From assembly GCA_029983595.1 (NCBI GenBank), contig JASBZD010000087.1, positions 1 through 5,132 on the forward strand: 5,132 nt of DNA, given 5' to 3'. The notes under the pieces are model-generated. The model saw nothing but the letters and a program-made list of their open reading frames with translations, searched no databases and was not told the origin of the DNA. A program made the position numbers and the translations under genes. The DNA comes from Peptoniphilaceae bacterium. Lineage in GTDB: Bacteria > Bacillota > Clostridia > Tissierellales > Peptoniphilaceae. Shown here piece after piece: positions 1-5,132 of this stretch (position 1 is the first letter of the stretch; each line of letters begins with the position of its first letter).

Positions 1-28
1 AAAAAAGCTTCTGGAAATTCCAAAAGCT
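1..28 (-). terminator. Rho-independent terminator of the precorrin-2 dehydrogenase-like gene
   Basis: Read on the minus strand, positions 28-19 and 15-6 form a 10-bp stem with a 3-nt loop (18-16), followed by six U residues (complement of 1-6). On the plus strand the stem would have a C11/A23 mismatch, but in the minus-strand RNA this is a G-U wobble, so the hairpin is fully paired only in the orientation that serves the minus-strand gene. It begins 8 nt after the stop codon at 36-38. The element may continue to the left of the window. Confidence 0.8.
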
Positions 29-35
29 AAATTAT

Positions 36-842
36 TTATTTCTTTTCATCATATATAATTTTATTTTCTAAATCTAGATCTTTTATATCTATATTTTCTG
101 TATTTTCTTCAGGTATACTATTTTGTGAAAGGTCGTTAGACTCTTCTTCAGATTTTTCTAGTAGCTTTTCTTTTTCTTCTTCTTTTTGCTTTTTAATATT
201 AGCACCATCTTGTTTAAACTCTTCAATCATATCAACGTCTGTGCGCTCTAGAGTTTCTTTATATTGTTTAATAACTGCTACATTAGATTTAGAAAGTTTT
301 TCAATTTCACCTTCTACATCTGGATGATTACGTAGAATAAGTGTAGTTTTAATCATGTTTAGTAGAGTAAGTTTTTCTACATCATATTTTAAAAGTACAT
401 TTTCTATATCTTTACTCATCTGTTTTAAGACTTGATTAGAAATACCTTCAGAAAGTATAGAAACTGTCAGCCCCCCAAATTCTACTATCTCATTAAATCT
501 AAAAGTAGATTCCCCAATGTTATCAGCGCGATAGAAAGGAATATCAGATTTTTTAGCTCTTTCAGTTAAAGAACGATTTAAGGCTGTATCTCCAGTAGCT
601 ATAATCACATAGTCATATCCAAAAAATACGAAGTTTTCATCTAAGAATTTTCCTTTTAAAAGTAGTTTTTCTGGATTATCACTAGATAATTGTAATACTT
701 CTTGTGAGAAATCGTCAGCTATACAATATATCTTAAAATCAGATTTTAGTAGATGTCTGATTTTTTCAGCTGCTGTATCTCCACCACCTATAACTAGAAT
801 ATTTTTGTTTTGTGTATCAATACTTATAGGAAAATACTTCAT
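36..842 (-). CDS. Stand-alone precorrin-2 dehydrogenase / sirohydrochlorin ferrochelatase-type protein (CysG N-terminal/Met8p/SirC family) with acidic tail
   Basis: This family oxidises precorrin-2 to sirohydrochlorin with NAD+ and in some members inserts Fe2+, in the cytoplasmic siroheme pathway. The 268-aa product opens with the typical start MKYFPISID and a Rossmann nucleotide-binding loop, VIGGGDTAAEK (17-27). IIATGDTALN (80-89) matches the family's ATDD..LN strand. Asp107 in RADN lies where CysG has catalytic Asp104, and SILSEGIS (128-135) replaces the usual ISTGG.SP motif, with the proline lost. A helical segment follows to about 205. Residues about 206-268 are an extra, charged, Glu/Lys/Asn-rich tail. 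There is no uroporphyrinogen methyltransferase domain, so this is not full CysG. The ATG at 842-840 follows GGAGG (852-848) with 5-nt spacing. No other tetrapyrrole gene is visible, so the exact activity (dehydrogenase, chelatase or both) is open. The family call is firm; the reaction is inferred. Confidence 0.85.
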   Translation of the reverse strand: MKYFPISIDTQNKNILVIGGGDTAAEKIRHLLKSDFKIYCIADDFSQEVLQLSSDNPEKLLLKGKFLDENFVFFGYDYVIIATGDTALNRSLTERAKKSDIPFYRADNIGESTFRFNEIVEFGGLTVSILSEGISNQVLKQMSKDIENVLLKYDVEKLTLLNMIKTTLILRNHPDVEGEIEKLSKSNVAVIKQYKETLERTDVDMIEEFKQDGANIKKQKEEEKEKLLEKSEEESNDLSQNSIPEENTENIDIKDLDLENKIIYDEKK

Positions 843-876
843 CTAAACCTCCGTAAAATACATATTCAATAGTTTA

Positions 877-904
877 ATTATACCAGAATATACCCAATTT
901 TCAA
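877..904 (-). promoter_or_regulatory. Predicted housekeeping-sigma promoter, extended -10, for the precorrin-2 dehydrogenase-like gene
   Basis: On the minus strand a TTGAAA -35 box (904-899) is followed by a 16-nt spacer and a perfect TATAAT -10 (882-877). TGG directly before the -10 makes it an extended -10 promoter. The -10 lies 34 nt upstream of the start codon, giving a short leader that contains the GGAGG ribosome-binding site at 852-848. Predicted from sequence only. Confidence 0.65.
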
Positions 905-945
905 CTATGTAATAATTTATTCATCAAATTTTAATTGTTTTGTAA

Positions 946-979
946 TTTATAAAGACAGATTGGCTGGTATAATTATAAT
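946..979 (+). promoter_or_regulatory. Predicted extended -10 promoter for the SLH protein gene
   Basis: A perfect TATAAT (968-973) is preceded by TGG (965-967), an extended -10. TTTATA (946-951; 4 of 6 matches to TTGACA) lies 16 nt upstream as a weak -35. A second TATAAT overlaps at 974-979 and could pair with AAGACA (952-957) at 16 nt, so two staggered starts are possible. The 12-mer CTGGTATAATTA (964-975) is identical to the core of the divergent promoter. The leader would be about 45 nt and includes the tandem repeat at 980-1000 and the ribosome-binding site AAGGAGG (1012-1018). Confidence 0.65.
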
Positions 980-1000
980 ATAAACTAGTGATAAACTAGT
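980..1000 (+). repeat. Tandem 10-bp direct repeat (ATAAACTAGT) with 11-bp period
   Basis: ATAAACTAGT occurs at 980-989 and again at 991-1000, separated by one G. Each copy contains the palindrome ACTAGT, so in RNA the two copies can also pair as a 6-bp stem (984-989 with 995-1000) around a GAUAA loop. The repeat lies just downstream of the predicted -10 boxes, where transcription of the SLH gene should start. It could be an operator read on one face of the helix or a 5'-terminal mRNA hairpin. The repeat is plainly visible; its function is inferred. Confidence 0.6.
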
Positions 1001-1025
1001 AAATTTCTCTTAAGGAGGAGATAGT

Positions 1026-3068
1026 ATGAAATTTAATAAAAAAGTCGTAGGATCGCTTTTATGTGCTAGTATACTTCTAAGTAATAGCTTAGTAAGTGCA
1101 GCAAGTTTTTCAGATGTGACTAGAGAATCTGTTTGGGCGTACGATTATATTATTGAACTTGCAGATCAAGATATAATTAAAGGTTATCCAGATGGAACTT
1201 ATAAACCATTTGGAAACATCTCGTTCTTAGAGACAATAGCTCTATTAAATGGGATAGTAAAACCTTCGGAAGCTGAAACTAAACAGGCTTATGAAAACCA
1301 AAAAGATTTTCTAAAAAATTATCCAGATGCTGATTGGGCCTATAACCAACTAGCTGTATTTTTAGAAAGAAAAATTATTTCTCGTGAAGAAATAGAAACA
1401 GCAAGTAGAGCTAATATGCTAAAACGTGAAAACCCAGCATATATTAATAGAATAAACGTAGCCCAACTTTTTGCTAGAGCTATGAATCTTAGCGAAGAAA
1501 GTGTTGGTTTAATTGACGTATCAGATATTAATGACGTACCTGCATCTGCTAGAGGAAATATTGCGGCATTAGTAAAAGCAGGTGTATTACACCCTCGTGG
1601 AAGAGAAGGAAAGTTCGAGCCTTATGCAGCTATTACTCGTGCTGAAATGGCGAAAATGGTAAGTACAGCTAATAAATATGTAAAAAACAATCCTATTTCT
1701 ACTAAAGAAATTACAGAAAAAGGTATTTTCCAGACTTATGCTAATGTAGCTGGAACTGGTAATTTACTATATAACATAGGAAATGATAAAAAAGCAGTAG
1801 CTATAAATTCGTCTACAATTATCCAAAATAAAGATAAACAAAACTTAAATATCAACGATTTATCAAAATATTCTGGAGCAGAGGTAGAAGTAACTTATCA
1901 AGAGTTAACTTCTGGCAAAGTAGCAAAATCTATAAGATTTTTAAGTGATGGAGAATTTAAAGATGGAGAATATACATTTGTATCTACTCGTACATCGGCA
2001 AATAGAAATTACATCACAATAAAAGATAAAAATTATGAAAAAGAATATGAGTTTAAAGATAGCTATATAAAAAATGGAAACTCTTATGTTTTATTACAAG
2101 ATATTAAAAAAGACACTATCCTAAATATAAAATTTGAAAATAATGCTATAAAAGAAGCTAGTGTAAAAAATGTTCAATCTGGTCAATATAGAGTAGAGAG
2201 AAAAGAAACTAGAAATGGGATAGACTATATCTCTGTTACTCCATCTAATGGTGGAGCGGTAAGAACTTATTCTGTTTATAGAGATACACCAGTAATAAGA
2301 GGAAACTCAAACTCTACATTTAGTTCAATCTTACCAGGCGAAACTGTAGATCTAAGCTTTAAATATACTGATGTAATAGATAGAATAGTAGTTTATTCAG
2401 GAAATGAATCAGTAAATGGTTCATATACTTTTAAAGAAATATGGAATAACACATTATTTGTTGTAGAAAATAGAACAGGTAGAACTAAAGAGTATAGAAT
2501 TTATGATAATAGCGTATTTATCGAACCAGCTTATAGAGATTCATTAAGAAATGGAGACCAACTAGAGCTATCAGTAGATAGTTACGATAGATTATTATCA
2601 GTAAGACTTACTTCTAAATCTGCATTTGGAAATGGCGTTTTAGCTAACTATAAAAATAACTATAGAAATAATGAATTATTAATATTTGATGAAAATAATA
2701 GATTTTCTAGAGTATATCCTGAATCTCAAAGGATAAAACTATTTGAAGATGGTAGAGAAATTTCATTAAGCAGAATAGGAACTGATGGAATAGCTTCAGT
2801 AGTTTATGATACTAGTGGAAATATACTAGAAATTCATTTTAATACTAAGAGAACAGATGAAAGAAGAGGTAAAATTACTAAAATAACTAGAGATTATGAT
2901 TATATTACTATAAATATTACTCTAGAAAGATTAGGTTCATTACCTTCAAGATATGTAACTTATAGATATCCAAGTAACTTCGATTGGAATGAATTAACTT
3001 ATAAAGAAGGAGAAACTGTAAGAGTTTATATGGTTAATGATAAAGTATCTAGTCTTTATAGATACTAA
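1026..3068 (+). CDS. Secreted S-layer homology (SLH) domain protein with C-terminal beta-rich repeats
   Basis: This is a probable cell-surface or S-layer-associated protein of 680 aa. A signal peptide (lysines 5-6, hydrophobic core about 7-19, VSA-AS cleavage near 25/26) directs export. Three SLH units follow at about 27-79 (SFSDV, KGYPDGTYKPFG), 99-155 (DADWAYNQLAVFLERKII) and 162-219 (DVSDI..., FEPYAAITRAEMAKM). In the family, SLH units dock on secondary cell-wall polymer. Only the third has the canonical ITRAE; the first has ISFLET and the second INRINV. Residues 232-680 consist of about six degenerate units of 66-76 aa predicted to be beta-strand-rich; I do not recognise a named domain there. 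The only cysteine (13) is in the signal peptide and is not in a lipobox, so the mature protein has none. The ATG follows AAGGAGG with 7-nt spacing. It is monocistronic, with its own promoter and terminator. Function beyond wall attachment (structural, adhesive or enzymatic) cannot be assigned; no catalytic motif was seen. Confidence 0.9.
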   Translation: MKFNKKVVGSLLCASILLSNSLVSAASFSDVTRESVWAYDYIIELADQDIIKGYPDGTYKPFGNISFLETIALLNGIVKPSEAETKQAYENQKDFLKNYPDADWAYNQLAVFLERKIISREEIETASRANMLKRENPAYINRINVAQLFARAMNLSEESVGLIDVSDINDVPASARGNIAALVKAGVLHPRGREGKFEPYAAITRAEMAKMVSTANKYVKNNPISTKEITEKGIFQTYANVAGTGNLLYNIGNDKKAVAINSSTIIQNKDKQNLNINDLSKYSGAEVEVTYQELTSGKVAKSIRFLSDGEFKDGEYTFVSTRTSANRNYITIKDKNYEKEYEFKDSYIKNGNSYVLLQDIKKDTILNIKFENNAIKEASVKNVQSGQYRVERKETRNGIDYISVTPSNGGAVRTYSVYRDTPVIRGNSNSTFSSILPGETVDLSFKYTDVIDRIVVYSGNESVNGSYTFKEIWNNTLFVVENRTGRTKEYRIYDNSVFIEPAYRDSLRNGDQLELSVDSYDRLLSVRLTSKSAFGNGVLANYKNNYRNNELLIFDENNRFSRVYPESQRIKLFEDGREISLSRIGTDGIASVVYDTSGNILEIHFNTKRTDERRGKITKITRDYDYITINITLERLGSLPSRYVTYRYPSNFDWNELTYKEGETVRVYMVNDKVSSLYRY

Positions 3069-3080
3069 AAATCCTTTTAG

Positions 3081-3112
3081 GAAGTCGCAAAATTTTAGCG
3101 GCTTCTTTTTTT
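3081..3112 (+). terminator. Rho-independent terminator of the SLH protein gene
   Basis: GAAGTCGC (3081-3088) pairs with GCGGCTTC (3098-3105) as an 8-bp stem with one U-G wobble and a 9-nt loop, followed by seven Ts (3106-3112). It begins 12 nt after the TAA stop of the SLH gene and separates that gene from the ku-ligD unit. A small competing hairpin TCC-TTTTA-GGA lies just before it (3072-3082). Confidence 0.9.
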
Positions 3113-3140
3113 ATTATAAGAAATGAATTATAGTTGTTAG

Positions 3141-3169
3141 TTACAAATATTTTTATAACTTGATATAAT
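3141..3169 (+). promoter_or_regulatory. Predicted extended -10 promoter of the ku-ligD operon
   Basis: A perfect TATAAT (3164-3169) is preceded by TGA (3161-3163), an extended -10. A poor -35, TTACAA (3141-3146), sits 17 nt upstream. The -10 is followed by TATA, giving the stretch TATAATTATA that also occurs at the SLH promoter. The leader to the ku ATG would be only about 20 nt. This looks like a housekeeping-sigma promoter, and I see no obvious sporulation-sigma signature. Confidence 0.6.
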
Positions 3170-3186
3170 TATAAAAAAAGACTTTT

Positions 3187-3192
3187 GGAGGG
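3187..3192 (+). promoter_or_regulatory. Ribosome-binding site that fixes the ku start
   Basis: GGAGGG at 3187-3192 ends 4 nt before the ATG at 3197. An in-frame TTG at 3185 would add four residues (MEGK), but it overlaps this Shine-Dalgarno sequence and has no good site of its own. The ATG start also gives the usual Ku beginning, MTRPVWKGAISFGL. Confidence 0.85.
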
Positions 3193-3196
3193 AAAA

Positions 3197-4042
3197 ATGA
3201 CTAGACCAGTATGGAAAGGTGCGATAAGTTTTGGACTTTTAAATATTCCAGTAAATCTAATAAATGCAGAAAAAAGCAACGACTTAAAATTTAATCTTGT
3301 CGATTCTAAAGATAAAAATAGAATAAGATATGTTAGAGTAAATGAAGAGACTGGAGAAGAAGTCCCATGGAATGAGATAGTAAAGGCTTTTGAATTTTCT
3401 GATAATAATTATATTATGCTTACTGATGAAGATTTTAAGATGGCAGATTTAAAAGCTACAAAAACTATTGATATTGAGACTTTTATAAATGGTGCGGATT
3501 TAAGTCTTATGTATATTGAAAAGCCATATTATATCGAACCATCAAAAGGTGGCGAAAAAGCTTATGTTCTGCTTAGAGATGCTCTTAAGAAAACTGAAAA
3601 AATAGCGATTTCTAGAGTAGTTATACGTACTCGTGAGTATCTTGCGGCTATTTATCCAGATAATGAATTATTAATTTTAAATCTTATTCGTTTCAATCAG
3701 GAAATAAAACCTATAGATGATCTTAAAATTCCTGAAAATATTAAAATAAAGCCTAAAGAAATGCAACTTGCTGTAAAACTTATTGAGGATATGACGGAAG
3801 AATGGGTTCCGGAAAATTATGAAGACGAGTATAGAAAATCTCTAATGGAACTTATTGAAGAAAAGGCTAAAGGGGTTGAAGTTATAGAAGAAGATGAAGA
3901 AGAGATAGATCAGTCAAATGTTATAGATATTTTAGATCTATTAAAACAATCTGTAGATGCTAATGATTCTAAAAAGTCGGATAAGAAAGAAAAATCTTCT
4001 AAAAGTAAGTCTAGCGAAAAATCTAAGAAGAGTGCATCATGA
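3197..4042 (+). CDS. ku: Bacterial Ku protein (non-homologous end-joining DNA end-binding factor)
   Basis: Ku forms a homodimeric ring on DNA double-strand ends and recruits LigD for non-homologous end joining. From the ATG the product is 281 aa, within the usual bacterial range. The Ku core spans about 1-225: it opens with RPVWKGAISFGLLNIPVNL and has the conserved central stretches YYIEPSKGGEKAYVLLRDAL (111-130) and AISRVVIRTREYLAAIYP. Where many Ku proteins have GYEY this one has AFEF (63-66). An acidic linker (about 227-237) leads to NVIDILDLLKQSVD (241-254), corresponding to the conserved minimal C-terminal segment that in studied Ku proteins contacts LigD. Residues 256-281 are a Lys/Ser-rich tail resembling the basic extensions that help DNA binding in other bacterial Ku proteins. 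Its stop overlaps the ligD start by 4 bp, so the partners are co-transcribed and probably translationally coupled. The upstream in-frame TTG at 3185 is rejected because it lies in the ribosome-binding site. Confidence 0.95.
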   Translation: MTRPVWKGAISFGLLNIPVNLINAEKSNDLKFNLVDSKDKNRIRYVRVNEETGEEVPWNEIVKAFEFSDNNYIMLTDEDFKMADLKATKTIDIETFINGADLSLMYIEKPYYIEPSKGGEKAYVLLRDALKKTEKIAISRVVIRTREYLAAIYPDNELLILNLIRFNQEIKPIDDLKIPENIKIKPKEMQLAVKLIEDMTEEWVPENYEDEYRKSLMELIEEKAKGVEVIEEDEEEIDQSNVIDILDLLKQSVDANDSKKSDKKEKSSKSKSSEKSKKSAS

Positions 4043-5132
4043 AGCTAGATGAATATAATAAAAAGCGAGATTTTAATAAAACTTTAGAACCGTCTGGAGT
4101 GCAGAAGGAAAAAGATAGCGATAAACTTATATTTTTAGTCCAAAAACACAATGCATCTCATCTTCATTATGATTTTAGACTAGAATGGGAAGGAGTGCTT
4201 TTAAGTTTTGCCATACCTAAGGGGCCATCATATAATACTAAAGATAAAAGACTCGCAGTAGAAGTTGAGCCACATCCATATGATTATAAGGATTTTGAGG
4301 GAACTATCCCTAAAGGAGAATATGGTGGTGGGACTGTTATGCTTTGGGACGAGGGATTTTGGTACCCTCAAGAAGAGTACGATTTTAATAAAGGTTTAGA
4401 AGATGGAACAATAAAAATCATACTAGAGGGAAAACGTCTAAAAGGGAAATGGGCACTAGTCCGTATGAAATCTAAGGAAAATGGAAAAAATAACTGGCTT
4501 ATAATTAAAGAAAAAGATGAATACGCAAATTCAGATTTTAATATAGATGATTTTAACACAAGCATAAGAACTGGAAGGACTTTTGAGGAAATAGAAAAAG
4601 GGGATGAACCAAAGGTCTATACACCAATGCTAGCTACTCAAATAAATAATATCCCAAGATCAGATAATTATATTTATGAACTAAAATACGACGGATATAG
4701 AATTATGGCTTATGGCGAGAAAGGTGCAGTAAAACTTTTAAGCCGAAATGGAATTGATTATACTGAAAAATTTCCAGAGATTGCAAAGGATTTATCAAAC
4801 TCTGAAAAAGATTTTATAATTGATGGAGAAGTCGTAGTAAATAAAAATGGAAAGTCTGATTTTCAAGCCCTACAGGAATATATTAAAACTAAAAAAGGTA
4901 CGAAACCAATATATATGGCTTTCGATTTATTAAAACTTGAAAAAAAGGAGTTTATAAAAAAGCCACTACAAGAAAGGCGAGATAATCTAGAAAAATTTTT
5001 AAAAGAAAATAATTTAAAATATACTCATTTTAGTTCATCTATTGAAGATAGTCCAGAAGATCTTTTTAAAACTCTTTGCGATAAAGGTATGGAAGGTATT
5101 ATGGGCAAGAAAAAGGACAGTCCATATACTGA
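4039..5132 (+). CDS. ligD: ATP-dependent DNA ligase LigD, PE and ligase domains (3' end beyond window)
   Basis: LigD is the end-processing and sealing enzyme of bacterial end joining, acting with Ku. The 364 codons present are open. Residues about 30-160 form the 3'-phosphoesterase (PE) domain. His37, His43, Asp45, Arg47, Glu77, His79 and Tyr83 match, with a constant offset of five, the catalytic/metal residues I recall for Pseudomonas LigD (42, 48, 50, 52, 82, 84, 88). IPKGEYGGG (90-98) is also typical. The adenylation domain starts at about 193. Motif I is KYDGYR with nucleophile Lys216; SRNG (235-238) follows; motif III is DGEVVV (Glu264); FDLL (295-298) is IIIa; EGIMGKK (352-358) is IV. 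Motif V, the OB fold and any primase-type polymerase domain would lie past 5132. The ATG overlaps the ku stop (ATGA), with only a weak AAGAAGAG upstream, so translational coupling is likely. It is truncated by the window edge, with no sign of a break in the gene. Confidence 0.95.
   Translation, partial: MKLDEYNKKRDFNKTLEPSGVQKEKDSDKLIFLVQKHNASHLHYDFRLEWEGVLLSFAIPKGPSYNTKDKRLAVEVEPHPYDYKDFEGTIPKGEYGGGTVMLWDEGFWYPQEEYDFNKGLEDGTIKIILEGKRLKGKWALVRMKSKENGKNNWLIIKEKDEYANSDFNIDDFNTSIRTGRTFEEIEKGDEPKVYTPMLATQINNIPRSDNYIYELKYDGYRIMAYGEKGAVKLLSRNGIDYTEKFPEIAKDLSNSEKDFIIDGEVVVNKNGKSDFQALQEYIKTKKGTKPIYMAFDLLKLEKKEFIKKPLQERRDNLEKFLKENNLKYTHFSSSIEDSPEDLFKTLCDKGMEGIMGKKKDSPYT

Noticed and set aside
843..1025. 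Possible riboswitch or small RNA in the divergent intergenic region
   Set aside because: Both predicted leaders are short (about 30-45 nt), too short for a known riboswitch, and the only structure seen is the 6-bp ACTAGT hairpin. No cobalamin-type or other conserved aptamer motif is visible.
1059..1064. Cysteine 13 in the SLH protein leader as a possible lipoprotein site
   Set aside because: The preceding residues (GSLL) do not fit a lipobox, the cysteine is in the middle of the hydrophobic core, and a good signal peptidase I site (VSA-AS) lies 12 residues later.
3185..3196. In-frame TTG start that would extend Ku by four residues
   Set aside because: The codon overlaps the GGAGGG ribosome-binding site, and the ATG at 3197 has correct spacing and gives the usual Ku N-terminus.
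4368..4565. 65-codon open frame on the minus strand inside ligD
   Set aside because: It lies wholly opposite well-conserved LigD coding sequence (end of the PE domain and linker) and its Phe/Ser-rich translation looks like an antisense shadow. I saw no support for a separate gene.
1..5132. CRISPR arrays, insertion sequences, tRNA or rRNA genes
   Set aside because: No regularly spaced repeats, transposase motifs, terminal inverted repeats or tRNA/rRNA-like segments were seen on either strand. The non-coding stretches total only about 350 bp and are explained by promoters and terminators.

Overview
The window comes from an AT-rich (roughly 30% G+C by eye) Gram-positive-type bacterium. Strong GGAGG ribosome-binding sites, extended -10 promoters, frequent AGA and ATA codons, an exported protein with S-layer-homology (SLH) domains and a bacterial Ku/LigD operon all suggest a low-GC member of the Bacillota, perhaps an anaerobic Clostridia/Tissierellia-type lineage. 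That placement is inference; no marker gene in the window fixes the genus.

Layout. Positions 1-842 hold one minus-strand gene for a stand-alone precorrin-2 dehydrogenase/siroheme-synthase N-terminal-type protein with an unusual acidic tail, ending in its own terminator (1-28). A 183-bp intergenic region (843-1025) carries two divergent extended -10 promoters whose core is the same 12-mer in opposite orientations. It also holds a tandem 10-bp direct repeat (980-1000) around the expected transcription start of the rightward gene. Positions 1026-3068 encode a 680-aa secreted SLH protein: signal peptide, three SLH units, then about six degenerate beta-rich repeats. A clear rho-independent terminator follows (3081-3112).

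Positions 3141-5132 form a separate rightward transcription unit for bacterial non-homologous end joining. Its promoter is an extended -10 type, followed by ku (3197-4042) and ligD (4039 to beyond the window). The two genes overlap by 4 bp (ATGA), so they are probably translationally coupled. LigD begins with a complete 3'-phosphoesterase domain and continues into the ATP-dependent ligase nucleotidyltransferase domain. The window ends inside that domain, so a polymerase domain can be neither confirmed nor excluded.

The known genes are recognisable families and I see no clearly new multi-gene system. The most interesting signals are the repeat architecture of the S-layer-type protein, the mirrored promoters with the helical-turn-spaced repeat, the acidic tail on the siroheme-type enzyme, and the PE-Lig arrangement of LigD.
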